This document shows positions 20,908 through 31,143 of a stretch of DNA of 64,000 nt, in pieces. The notes under the pieces are model-generated. The model saw nothing but the letters and a program-made list of their open reading frames with translations, ran no database searches and was not told where the DNA came from. Made by a program: the position numbers and the translations under genes. Each line of letters starts with the position of its first letter. The first letter of the stretch is position 1. The stretch comes from Harmothoe impar (lineage: Eukaryota > Annelida > Polychaeta > Phyllodocida > Polynoidae), in NCBI GenBank assembly GCA_947462335.1, contig OX381705.1, positions 2,897,703 through 2,961,702 on the forward strand. The letters run 5' to 3'.

Positions 20908-20954
20908 ATAAATGTTTGTATCAGACTCCAGAGGAGTCTGATACAAATATTTAT
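20908..20954 (-). terminator. 22-bp stem hairpin with embedded polyadenylation signal
   Basis: A perfect 15-bp inverted repeat, TTTGTATCAGACTCC / GGAGTCTGATACAAA (20,915-20,929 and 20,933-20,947), with loop AGA. It extends to 22 pairs if one G-T pair is allowed. The minus-strand AATAAA at 20,950-20,955 lies at its foot, about 110 bp after the stop of the 216-aa gene. It is probably a 3'-end structure for that gene; an origin or packaging role cannot be excluded. Confidence 0.5.
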
Positions 20955-20969
20955 TTTTTTTTAAAAAAA

Positions 20970-21032
20970 GAAGAAGAGGAGGAGGAGGAGGAGGAGGAGG
21001 AGGAGGAGGAGGAGGAGGAGGAGGAGGAGGAG
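20970..21032 (+). repeat. (GAG)n triplet microsatellite
   Basis: About 20 GAG triplets after AAGAAGA. It lies in the 3' untranslated part of the 216-aa gene and reads as poly-Glu on the plus strand, where I do not accept it as coding. Confidence 0.8.
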
Positions 21033-21065
21033 ATTAGTTTTTTTTTGTTTGTTTTTTTTGATCAT

Positions 21066-21716
21066 TTAGGCAAAGCTCGTCGCTTTGCCGTTTTTTTTTC
21101 TATTTCTGTGTTGTGACACGATCGTCTCGAAAAAGCAATAAGGCGTGTGAGCGCGGCGGTGACAAATACATATTGGAGCGTATGGTTTAAAATAGTGCGT
21201 CCCTATCTTCTTCAATTCGGCTGCGTTGCAATATGCGGGATAACAAGTGACGACGTCGAAACGTTTAGAGACCGTGTTCACGTCGGCCACAACGCGCGCC
21301 CACCGAGTGGGAGCTGCAGTCGCTCCCAAGAAACCGATCGGCTTGTCGAATCGTTTCATAGCACTTATTCTCACTTTATAAGAGGAGGCAGGGTGAGGAG
21401 AGTAGCGGCGCTCTTTCTTTTCATGAAACGCCCAACGAGTGGGGGCGCTGAGAGCAGCTGTTATGCAATAGTAGAGTAAATGCTGTTCTGAGAAGACGGC
21501 TCTCGGCCATGTCGCTACGTTTTCCTTTTCCGCTCTTGTATAACGACGATGGCGCTCAGCTTTGCATTTCTCGAGAATTCGGTACGCCTCAAGAGAAGCG
21601 TGAACCTCAACTACGTGACGCTCTCTCCTTTGAGATAAAAAAATAGCCGGGCAGTTGAGGAGAGCGCTTTGTTCGCGCGACCGTCTTTTAGAAACTCGCG
21701 CCCTCTGCAGCGCCAT
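21066..21716 (-). CDS. 216-aa orphan protein with internal repeat and Cys/His cluster
   Basis: The first ATG is at 21,716 (MALQRARVSKRRSREQS); the frame upstream opens only with TTG. The N terminus is strongly basic. APTRWA occurs at 91-96 and 135-140, and KRFD at 121-124 and 151-154, pointing to an internal duplication. The C-terminal part has Cys158, Cys163, Cys183, Cys185, His186, His190 and Cys194, a possible metal-binding cluster. I recognise no family. It is the first leftward gene from the right side, where many Polintons keep replication genes, so a role in regulation or replication is possible but unsupported. TATAAAAG at 21,934-21,941 with a GCC/ACC-rich leader is the likely promoter. 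A replication role should not be assumed. Confidence 0.65.
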   Translation of the reverse strand: MALQRARVSKRRSREQSALLNCPAIFLSQRRERHVVEVHASLEAYRILEKCKAERHRRYTRAEKENVATWPRAVFSEQHLLYYCITAALSAPTRWAFHEKKERRYSPHPASSYKVRISAMKRFDKPIGFLGATAAPTRWARVVADVNTVSKRFDVVTCYPAYCNAAELKKIGTHYFKPYAPICICHRRAHTPYCFFETIVSQHRNRKKNGKATSFA

Positions 21717-21844
21717 ATTTCTTTCCTCCGAAACAAAAAAGACTGAGTGAAAATACAAATTTAAGAAAACAAAAAGCTCAAAGAAAAAAAATAAGCAATA
21801 AGCAGACTCAGCTCGAAATTCCCTGCTGGCGTGATGGCGGTGAC

Positions 21845-21941
21845 TGCAGGCGGTGGCGGCGGTCGGCTGGCCGGCGGTGGCGGTGTCGGCGGCGATGGTA
21901 GAAGGGTGTGTGGAAAGAGAGACGCATCTCAGTCTTTTATA
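21845..21941 (-). promoter_or_regulatory. TATA box and GCC/ACC-rich leader of the 216-aa gene
   Basis: TATAAAAG on the minus strand at 21,934-21,941, followed by a run of GCC and ACC triplets (21,845-21,900) before the ATG at 21,716. Together with the plus-strand TATA box at 22,447 it defines a divergent promoter region. Confidence 0.55.
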
Positions 21942-22446
21942 GGAGCGGCGAGTCTGACATTTTCAGCTGTCGCATGCTGACCTGCTGCTAGCATAAGAGA
22001 AACAAAAGCCCTAATCACACTTTTCAGCTGGATCCTTCCACCCCGCCAGACATGGATCCCAGATGGGAAGGCGGTTTAAAATTAAATCCGTGTACCGACT
22101 GTCATACAATAGGGTAATTAGTTGAACGCGTGTTACCTGTATAAAGGATTAACGGGTCATGGGCTCAGCGTGTGTATAGAAAAACAACTACAGGTAGCGT
22201 GAACAAAGCGACCCCCTCCCTTTCTGTCACTCTGTCTGTGACTAGAGGGTGCGCGTGTGGTAAGCGGCTTATATCTAAAGAAAAAAACAAATCACCCTCG
22301 CCTGTCATCAGCAGACAGCCGGCTGGCGGCTGGAAAATGCGATTAGAGGGATGATGAGCCACGTAGTAAGCGACTTAAGGCTGATCTAAAGACCTGCCGT
22401 GAAGGGGCAGCTGGCCGGTGGCTTGAAAAAAGGCGGGGCGTAAGGG
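21942..22446. promoter_or_regulatory. Divergent intergenic region of the Polinton
   Basis: About 500 bp between two outward-facing TATA boxes. It holds no convincing gene and no motif array like that of the TIRs. It presumably carries the regulatory sequence for the 216-aa (leftward) and alanine-rich (rightward) genes. Confidence 0.4.
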
Positions 22447-22494
22447 TATATAAGGGGAGTGAAACCACATTCAGCATCGTCATCATCGTTCACG

Positions 22495-22542
<48 letters not shown>

Positions 22543-22572
22543 GCACCGCGCCTCAATTTGCAGATCCTCGTG
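22447..22572 (+). promoter_or_regulatory. TATA box and (CTA)n/(CCA)n leader of the alanine-rich gene
   Basis: TATATAAG at 22,447-22,454. Expected transcription start is near 22,477, followed by about 13 CTA triplets (22,495-22,535) and ACC repeats, then ATG at 22,573. The in-frame GTG at 22,459 lies upstream of the expected start, so translation from it is unlikely. Confidence 0.6.
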
Positions 22573-23208
22573 ATGGAAAGTTGCTACCGTGACATGAAGC
22601 GGAATGACGAAGCGGCGCGCGAATGTGAAGCTGATGCTGTAGCCTCTGCTACTGCTGCTGCTAGTGCTGCTCAGCGTGCTACTGCTGCATTTACTGCGGC
22701 TGTTAGTGACGCGGGTCGTGATGACGTTGTTGTTGTTGCCGCTGCGGCTGTGACTGCTGCTGTTGCTGCCGCCGATGCAGCTACTCATGCCACCGATGCC
22801 GACGCTGCTGCTGCTGATGCTGTTGCGGCTGCCGATGACGCCGCTGATAACGCTACTAGTGCCCGCTCTGCCGCCCTTGCTACTGTCGCTGCTGCTGTTG
22901 TTGCTAATGCTCACGCTACTGCTGCTGCCGCTGCTGCTACTGCTGCTACCGCTGCTGCCGAGGCTGCTGCCGCTGCTGCCGATGCTGCTGCCGATGCTGC
23001 CGATGCTGCTGCCGATGCTGATGTTAGCAGTCGCGTCGACAAAGAATCGTCATTTGTCACTCTTAAAGCCGCTCCAGTGGAACGCGCGACGGGTAGTAGG
23101 GCTACCAACGCGACGGCCGGATGGTGCAAATGGTGTCGTCGCTTCTGCTCGTGCGCTTGCTTTTCTTCCGGTCCTACCTGCTGCTGCTACGGTATGATAG
23201 TGTTATAG
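22573..23208 (+). CDS. Alanine-rich protein with cysteine-rich C terminus, 211 aa
   Basis: The only plus-strand gene of the element, starting MESCYRDMKRNDEAARE. Residues about 20-150 are dominated by Ala with regularly spaced Asp/Thr (repeats such as DAADAAADAD), which predicts a long helix. The C terminus carries GWCKWCRRFCSCACF and TCCCYGMIVL, a dense cysteine cluster that could be lipid-modified, metal-binding or disulphide-linked. The codons use GCT, GCC and GCG rather than one repeated triplet, which argues for selection on protein sequence rather than a plain microsatellite. No homologue recognised. The first AATAAA downstream is inside the right TIR (23,668-23,673). It might be an accessory virion, fibre-like or host-interaction protein; this is speculation. 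Confidence 0.6.
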   Translation: MESCYRDMKRNDEAARECEADAVASATAAASAAQRATAAFTAAVSDAGRDDVVVVAAAAVTAAVAAADAATHATDADAAAADAVAAADDAADNATSARSAALATVAAAVVANAHATAAAAAATAATAAAEAAAAAADAAADAADAAADADVSSRVDKESSFVTLKAAPVERATGSRATNATAGWCKWCRRFCSCACFSSGPTCCCYGMIVL

Positions 23209-23297
23209 TGTTTGAATGAGAACGCGCGTAGTTACACATAGACGCTGTTACAGATGTGCTTTTTTATTCGAAAATATAATTTTAACATAAGATGGAA

Positions 23298-23716
23298 CTT
23301 GTTGTGTTTTTTTCTATATATACGTTGTTTGTTTACAAACAGGCACGTGTCACGTGGTGTTGTTTACAAACAAGAGAGCCACGTGGTGTTGTTTACAAAC
23401 AAACCCTAAGTAGGTCACGTTACCCTAGTTACCAGAATGCCGGCTTCTGATTGGCTGAGCCTAAGTAGGTCACGTGACGTAAGTAGGTCACGTTACCATA
23501 GTTACCAGAATGCCAGCCTCTCATTGGCTGAGAGCTTCTAAGTAGGTCAGTAGGTCACCCAGAATGCTGGCTTCTGATTGGCTGAGAGCCCTAAGTAGGT
23601 CACGTTACCATGGCAACGGGTCACGTGACCAAATGGAGGCCTCTGATTGGCTGCATGTCGATTGAGTAATAAACAGTACTTAACTATAGTCCCGTTCCGA
23701 TACATACTATACTACT
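23298..23716 (-). repeat. Right terminal inverted repeat of the Polinton
   Basis: Mirror of 13,186-13,625. It ends CTATACTACT followed by CACTTG. It carries the same set of four CCAAT boxes (as ATTGG), five CACGTG E-boxes and three forkhead-like cores, with a few substitutions relative to the left copy. Confidence 0.95.
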
Positions 23717-23722
23717 CACTTG
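23717..23722. repeat. Right target-site duplication CACTTG
   Basis: Matches 13,180-13,185 exactly and continues into TGTTCTCATGAATTGCTC, as in the empty locus at 40,303. Confidence 0.95.
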
Positions 23723-23923
23723 TGTTCTCATGAATTGCTCATTAACAACAGGATATTTTGTAATTTTGTGTTTTGTCCCAACTAAATACAGTCACTGCCT
23801 TTATTTCCACACCCCTTTCCCCTATTGCATTAGCAGGGGCATGCATGTAAGAATTATGCTGAAAGTGTATGAGATAAACACATTTAATTTTCTATCCAAC
23901 TCAATCTATATTTTACAGCTTAA

Positions 23924-24802
23924 GGTGGGTCGATCCCATTGAATCAAAGTGTTCAGAATTCTACAATTTTTTTTCTGTGGCAACCCTAAACTATTTTAAA
24001 ACGGAAAATGAAAAGAAAAATAGGGGTTCCCGAGCTACTTTTCAAAATATGGAATTTTGAAAAAAAATAAAATAAATTTTACATAACAATTTTCAAAAAT
24101 GTCTTCGATTTTATTTTCTATCAACCAAAAATCAGAGAATTCTAATGCATCACACAATGAACAAAATGATATACACCTTTATTCTAAAAATAGTTTCGGA
24201 GTTTTATCACTTTGCATTCTGGGTAAAAAATTCATCTTTCAGAGAAGAGTAGGAATAAATTGTCATTATTTATTTATACAATCAAAGAAAAATAGTTGTA
24301 AAAATGTTCAGATTTTTCTTAAACTTTCTCAATAAATTGCTCAGATCATTTGCTTATGAATAAAAGTAAGTTTGATATGAGTTCCCGTTCATAATTTGAG
24401 GGTTTTGGCTCTTTGAAATAATAAAGTAATGGAAAAATGGACTAAATCAAATCTTTGAAGCATTGCATTATGGGTTAATTCCCAACAGTCTGCATATAAA
24501 ATAATCTTGTCATGTAGGTTTGGATATATTCAAATAATTTATTCACTTCTATGCTCATTTGAATGCCATTTATTACTTCATAAATGAAAGTTTCAGAAGA
24601 ATCATAGAAAATGCCCAAAATACCTATAATTATTATGTCAAAATATAAAAGTGCTCTAAAATGCTCAATTTTTCACAAAATCGTCCAAAAATTTGTTTGA
24701 GTATAGAAAATCGTTCCGAGCATATGCCTACCAAAAATGGCAATATTCTGACATGCGCAGAAAGATGCGCAGTGGGCCATTCTGCAATGGCCGCGACCCA
24801 CC
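23924..24802. mobile_element. 879-bp non-autonomous element with TTAA target duplication
   Basis: Flanked by TTAA at 23,920-23,923 and 24,803-24,806. The paralogous locus has a single TTAA at 40,510-40,513 with continuous flanks, so the boundaries are exact. TIRs are GGTGGGTCG ... CGACCCACC (9 bp perfect, about 18 bp with mismatches). The inside is AT-rich and non-coding. A TTAA target fits piggyBac or Sola3-type transposases; the terminal sequence does not decide between them. Confidence 0.85.
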
Positions 24803-26409
24803 TTAAGCTAATGGATTCATACCTAAGGCCTGTGGTGGGATGCGGGCATTGGGGTCAGCTTAGAGATCTGCGGTTTTATACTCTAGATTCTCTTGGGAAC
24901 TCTATAATACAACCTGAGTGAGGCACAAAGTAATACAGGACTCCTTTACAAGCAGCTACTCTTTGAGTTGCTTATGTTTCCAGAGGTGAGTGACAGTCTC
25001 AACACCCAGCACTTAGGAGGATCAAGTATAGAGCATGTCACAGTGTTTGATAACACAGTGAAGGTTCTTATATTCTGAACTACAACAATGCATTCTGCAG
25101 TACCCCATAATACAGTCTGAATGAGCCTCTGGGTAATAACTGACAGGTGCTGCCTGCTTGCAGCCTCTCTGGGGTTCCCTGCAGGGATCAGTGAGCAGCC
25201 CACAGACCCAGGAGGAGCAGCTCCAGGGGTGAGTGAGCAGCTCACAGACCCAGGACGGGCAGCTCCAGGGGTGAGTGAGCAGCTCACAGACCCAGGACGA
25301 GCAGCTCCAGGGGTGAGTGAGCAGCTCAGGGACAACAACAAAGCCCTCAGCAGTCTCTGCAGCCACTCATCCTCAGGCACTATATACCTTCTACATTAAT
25401 ATTGGTAGAAGCTGAAGACTACAGGCTTGACTTGATCGCCGCTTGATGTGGCCAATGGCTATCATAATATATCCTGACCTTACACCAAGTACTCCCCCGG
25501 GATAAAGAGTTGTTGTATAATACAGCCAATCCGAAGTTGGGGCCAAACAACTATAAGTCCTGCCAGCAAGGAAGCTTGCCAAATGCTGGAAGATGAACCA
25601 TACTCCACCTCTGTGCAGCCTGCAGGGTACAACGCAGCCTGCGGGGCAGAACCAAGCGTGCCACAGCAGGGAGGGCTGATAAGCACCCTGCGGAAATTGC
25701 CACTTGCCACCTAGTGGGAAGTGGCTGAACTACTGCTGATCTGCTGGTAATGAGCCCCAAAAGCTGTGTGTGAGCAATTGGTATGGCAGGTTCTGTACAC
25801 TGATTGTATGGTGGGATGCTCACACATGTCTCTGTGGTGTGACAGAGGATGGGGAGGGGAGTCTGCTGTGGGCAGGAATGCTGCACACTCTACTGTTGAG
25901 TCCTATATAACTGGGATCTTAAGGGCTCAATGCTTTCTAGATACTATACATCAAGGATGGATTCCTTTGGACAGGAAAGGATTGTCACTACTCCTGGTGG
26001 TGAAGCTATTGTAAACATGTATGTAGCCTATTCAGCCCCCATACTAAACTACCCCATCTTTCACCATCCTGCAGCAACACACTTATCTATAAGTAAAACT
26101 ATGCCTGTATTTGCTGCTTTTCACTAACACCTTTGTTAGCACAACCTATACATATTATTAAAGATAGTTTACACTGTGCGACTATCTGTGGTAACTTGTA
26201 TAACTGTCTAAGGCAGGGACCTGAGCCCTTGTGTATTACCTACACCCAGGTAGCGTGTCGGCAACTGTGGTCATGCCATGTAAGCTGAGCCTAGTCCAGC
26301 TATAGCAAATATAGGTAGTTGTCCTGAACATACTCTGGATATCTTACAGTTGCTAGCAAGGTGAGGTGGATGAGCCCTGTAAGAGAAGCACATTGCTGCA
26401 AGGTACAAT

Positions 26410-26575
26410 GTCCATTTATTTTTTTGAAATACAAGATTTACTTTGGTTAACTATATGAGGAGCCGTATTCAATGGCCCCCGTTGAATACAATGTGGCTGT
26501 ATTCAATGGGCTAAGAAAAAGCTGTCTCCTCTTCATTAAATGGCTTAAAATAAAGAAATAAATGCAAATGCCAAC
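26410..26575. repeat. Dispersed repeat with inverted 'ATTCAATGG' motifs
   Basis: Contains GTATTCAATGGCCCCCGTTGAATAC (given as two half palindromes around the GGCCCCC centre) and a second TTCAATGGGCTAAG. It recurs in block W copy 2 at about 42,065-42,230 and, inverted and more diverged, at about 54,100-54,245. Probably a non-autonomous transposon family. Confidence 0.5.
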
Positions 26576-27124
26576 TATATTGATACGTCTCTACTGTATT
26601 TCACCCATGGGCAGCTGGGGCATATCCCCTATATGGCCCTAGGCCCCACACGTGAAATACTGCAGCCACAGTGTCAATGAGCATTGGCATTTGTCTATTT
26701 ATTCTCACACACTCTCTCAAAGTGTTTCAAACTCGTTGGGAAGGCATAGTGCATGAATTCAGAACTGGTATGTTGCATTCAAGTCCTATGTCAATTTCAA
26801 GAGTTGGTTAAGATTCAAGTGCATTATGGTGTAAAATGGTGCTGGTAGCATACAAACCATTACAAGGGCAGCGAGCAATACCTGGTTTGAATTGTCTACC
26901 TGAGGGTAGGGCAAGGTCGTAATTCCTGCACTTCCCTCTTCATCAAGGTTTTGTTTCCTCCCCTCCCCCTGGGTTTGTCATAGCATGTATTGCCGTACCA
27001 TGCAGTAGTGTGTTGTGCGTAATGGGAAATCAATCAAGTGGCCGTGGTTATTGACTGATTATGGGCTACCTGTGTGTTTTGTTAAAGGAAGGAGGCAGGT
27101 AGGGCCACTGAGAGATGTACTAAG

Positions 27125-28775
27125 TGCTGAATGAAACACCATGTTGAAACAAGAGTAGGGGGATGAGCAGCCAAACAGGTACTGTTAAACTTATTATGTT
27201 TTGTGCTGTACATATTTTCACAGATTTCACAGATTGAAAAAACTGCAAAAACATGTCCAGCGCAAAGATTTATCAAATGTATCCAGCCTGGTGAAGACTT
27301 ATTTATGAGTCCAAATGTTGATATCTGCATGCAATCCTACATTTACTACCAATATGGTTGCTTGTAGAAAAAGTGAAAATAAACGCCAACTGCGAGCTTT
27401 ACTTGACTGTGTCTGGTTTTATGTGATCTCAAATTCTTCAAGTTTATTAACTGTAGTTTTCGGTATATCCAGGGCTGGAAATATGTTGTACAACAATGTG
27501 TGCGGAGAACAACAGATGATCTGCTAACATAAACATTACATCATGTAAGCTGGTATAGTTTTACACATCAATTAAAACAAGTAAGTTTGAGCTGCTGTGG
27601 AATTGGAGCGGCCATATCGATTATTTGTATGTCTGGCATAGCATCGGGAATTCCACCTGCAACTGGGTACTCAGCATCCTTCGGTATGTGGCAGTGTGTG
27701 AGTATGAAAAGTAGATTTTTCATTTCTGGAGACTTTTGCGGGAACCATTTTTTAGATATCACAAAGCTATTTCTCAATCAAGTGGGGACTCGGTCCAGTC
27801 CCCAGTTAAGTTTCAAGTCCCCAGTTCCAAGTTTCCAAATTTGAGTACTCAGTTGCAAACACACAAACACAGATACATGTGTGATTTGCAATCTTACAGC
27901 TAGTCACATGTGTACTACAAGGATGGTTTGTTTTTCTTAAAGGGTGAGGGGATTGGTAGCTATCCGTGGAGAGGGGTTACAATTTTTCCAGGTCCACCCT
28001 TTAAATTATAGAAAAGTGCAGTCAGTTTGAGCTAAAAGGGGGTTAATTTACTTTCATCCGCCCCTCAAGAGGGGTAAACATTCTGACCCGCCTGATGAGG
28101 GGAGGGGGGGGGGGCTTTTAACCTATATTGTATTCATATTTCCCTCATATAATCCATGTCCATACTATGAGAATATAAGCAGGCTAAGTACTTTATTGGA
28201 TCACCAATCACATCCTAATATCAAAGGCAGATGGCTGTACTCTGCTATATAATAAATCAGTTAGACAGTTCAATTTAAAAACTGTGATGACTGATGCCTT
28301 TGATTCCTATCCTCAGCTACATAGGAATACTATGGCAAGGTTTTTACTTTTTCTTTCTCATCTTGTAATATCTCTTATTAAGAGAAGCACGGGGACTATT
28401 TAATCAGACCGTCCACGCCTATAGCCTCCGAGGGACTGGTCTAGTTGTTTTTGGTAGCAGCTGCCTTTCCGCTAATCACTGTTTTTGACTACATCAAATA
28501 CATTCCCTGTAAGTGTATAAGTGAGAATGTATCTACACTGACATAAATACAAACAGGGAAACAGACACAGCAATACAGTGTTGACCCTTTCAGGACCACA
28601 CACTCCCTGCGGATTTAGGTCCCCTAGTCTACATGATGCACCAATGCAGTTACCAACCCTTAGTGCTGCATTGATGCATACTTTTTGAGTGTATCATCAC
28701 AATCTGCTCTTCCACAGGAAAGGTAAAATGAGGACCCAACTGATGTAAATTCATTGTTTTATTAAGAAACAGTAG
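27125..28775 (+). repeat. Segmental duplication block Z, copy 1 (truncated)
   Basis: Matches 35,235-36,770 and 42,800-44,310. This copy is more diverged than the other two are from each other, and it stops where block Y copy 2 begins. Confidence 0.8.
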
Positions 28776-31143
28776 TTCATGAGTGCAAACAAAGTATACA
28801 GTGCATATAGATTCATTATAGGGTTATCATATGTAGGCTTAACAAAGCCTCTGAATGTATTGCATGTGGAATGGGGATCGGGGCTGGTATAAATGGTTGG
28901 ATAGATCCTCATTGATGGAGGTTCAAACTGATTAAATCTGCAAAGTTTACTGATGATTCATCTGATGTAACCAGACTATGATTAACCCTCCTTAAAACAT
29001 CCAAAAGAACATAAACATACACAGGTAAAATCAATAACTGTAGACCATAGTGGTGAGACCTTCTTCTCCCATTTACAGCAGTCCCAGGCAGGATCTGAGC
29101 CCTTGTCTGGTAACTTTGCCCCGTAGTTTGTGGGCCGCACTGCTTATATGGAAGGTAAGCTGACACCACAGGATGTAATTCCTGCACTCTCCACTCAAAT
29201 TGGGTTGGGTTTCTAACAGCCTCCTCTCCCAGGTTTACTGCATTTCCATGCAGTGCAGTTTACTTTGTTTGGATAAAATTGACATGCTATAGTCTGATGC
29301 TAAATTGGAGTTAAGTTTAGGATATGATTTGTAAAAGTAGAATACTGCACAATATGGTTGAGTTAAATATATCTTTCTAAAACGTTTGCTCCAGGATAGT
29401 TTTTCTTAAATGGTAACTCTTTTTGTTCCTCCTGATGGAAAACAAATATAGTCCTGATGACTCCAATTCACACTGTTTTGGCAATACTGCCTACTCCCAT
29501 GCAATGTGGCCAACACAGCGTCAATCAATTTTCTCACACTCTATACATACCCTAGCTATACCAGTCAATACACTCGGTGTAGGTATAGAGATTTAGATCC
29601 AATCTATAGAACTCTAATGGTAGGCCATAATAGATCTGCTAAGCTGCGCTTCCCAATGCTCCACTCACATTGTTGGATAAGTATAGACATGGCATTAAGG
29701 TGTTTACTTTGAGTAAACGTCATGGCTATGGTGATTACAATGACTATGACATCAATCAAGATGTGTGTCATATAATCGAGGGTAGAATCACGAAAAGAAT
29801 AGATTTTTTCATATATGCTGGTGACAAGACTTTGATTATCCGCCCTACAATAATCTGGCACCCTTCATTATTCGACTGCTTTTGTCAGAGACAGATCTAC
29901 AAATCAATATGCTTCAATAGTCCAGCAGATTCAACATCCAGCTCTGTCTTTCGTGAAATGAAGGCTTTTTCAAATTATCATGGTCTCACTGTAACTTTAT
30001 GAAGACTTCAGATGTCAACTAAATCCATCATTTGAATGGATGCTCTTGACAGTGTAGAGTTAATGGTGCCCGTTGGTGTGACACTTACTGTGTGCTTGAC
30101 ATTGAACACAGCCCGACACGTCAATAGTGCCCTTATTGACATGGGTGATAATAGGGGACTTGACGCTGTTAGCGGGGACTTGACACTGTTAGCACTGACA
30201 GCCTGCATCACACTGGCTAGTCTCAGGCTCAGGCTGTGGGCGTGATCAGCTGGGCAAGTGTTGGATTGGTGCTCAGGGTGTAATATAGGGGTTGTCCTAA
30301 TGTTATTGGGAACTGGGGAATGGAGTGTGTGAGGTCAAAGGTAGCACAACATTTGATACAGGTCTACAGATAAACTTGTGTAGGTTAAAACCATTTGATT
30401 TTGAAATAGTGCACATACGTGTGTGTAATCTGCTAATGTAATGTTTAAAAACACCCATATCATCCAAAGCTATGTAGCTTCTCCCAGACACTCAGTGATC
30501 CAAGGGAGGAGGGCAGGGGTATTGGGTGGCTTGCAATTTCCTCACATAACTGTATTTGTGATACCGGCAAGTAGCATGTCCTGCATGAGCAGTGGTGTCC
30601 CAGCCATCACACAGAGACAAACTCCTTCTGCATTTGTCACACTGAGCAATGTGGACATTGTCTTTGGCTTGCTGCCTATCATGAGGGAGGCGTTAGGACT
30701 GGCAGCTATCTACTACTCACTCATTTCCTGTACACAGCCCTCTGCACAGTTCTCAGTTATCATTTCTCAGAAGCCCCCCACCTCAGCATTGTCCATGTAC
30801 AGCTACATGCAGTGACTGTCACGTTTTGTGATTATCACCTTGCTTACTCTCAGTACTATTGGCAACAGCTGACAGTCACCATACATTAGTGAACTGCAAC
30901 TTTATGACCCTTGGTGGCATGATTAGAGCGGCATGCAATGGATTCCTGACCCAACTGTGCTGCTATTTAAGTGCCCAGATGTACAAAACAGACTTCACTG
31001 CTTCCATTTAACACTTGTTCTGTCTTTACAGTCCACTGTAGCTTATTCTCAAAGGCCTTAACAACAGCTCCGGGGGAGTGTGCTTTGTCAGACCTGGGTC
31101 TGACCTCTGACGGTTTGTGTGTCCTGACACGAAACCAGCTGCT

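Larger units (their letters stand above)
13186..23716. mobile_element. Polinton/Maverick-type (adintovirus-like) integrated element without a DNA polymerase
   Basis: The element is 10,531 bp, with TIRs of about 420-440 bp starting AGTAGTATAG and a perfect 6-bp target duplication, CACTTG, at 13,180-13,185 and 23,717-23,722. Six-base duplications, AGT termini, a retrovirus-type integrase, a packaging ATPase, an adenain-like protease and jelly-roll capsid genes are together diagnostic of Polintons. The coding region is visibly richer in G+C than the host DNA. All core morphogenesis genes are open, and the TIRs differ little from each other (about 95% by eye outside one indel), so the insertion is young. 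Typical Polintons are 15-20 kb and encode a protein-primed family-B polymerase. None is present here, and no reading frame of that size exists. The genes face left, except for one plus-strand gene by the right TIR. Whether it can form particles or move is inference. Confidence 0.95.
23717..27125 (+). repeat. Segmental duplication block W, copy 1 (3' part)
   Basis: Collinear with 40,297-42,800. Identity is very high (about 97-99% by eye across 24,830-27,000). It is interrupted by the 879-bp TTAA element at 23,924-24,802. It includes the directly repeated AGCTCCAGGGGTGAGTGAGC unit (three times at 25,210-25,325). No gene recognised. Confidence 0.85.

Noticed and set aside
20796..21116. Plus-strand frame with a long poly-Glu run
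   Set aside because: Created by the GAG microsatellite and antisense to the 3' end of the 216-aa gene.
21717..21758. Upstream extension of the 216-aa protein
   Set aside because: It opens with TTG; the first ATG is at 21,716.
22459..22572. N-terminal extension of the alanine-rich protein with poly-Leu resembling a signal peptide
   Set aside because: It would start with GTG, which lies upstream of the expected transcription start of the TATA box at 22,447, and the poly-Leu is the CTA microsatellite in frame.
22531..22914. Minus-strand Ser-rich frame
   Set aside because: Antisense reading of the GCN-rich alanine gene.
20708..23297. Search for a hidden or broken PolB gene at the right end
   Set aside because: No reading frame or fragment shows polymerase motifs; the space is used by the 216-aa and alanine-rich genes and their leaders.
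25121..25399. Frames with a repeated GRAAPGVSEQLTD unit
   Set aside because: They reflect the AGCTCCAGGGGTGAGTGAGC tandem repeat; the third duplicate at 40.9 kb does not keep them.
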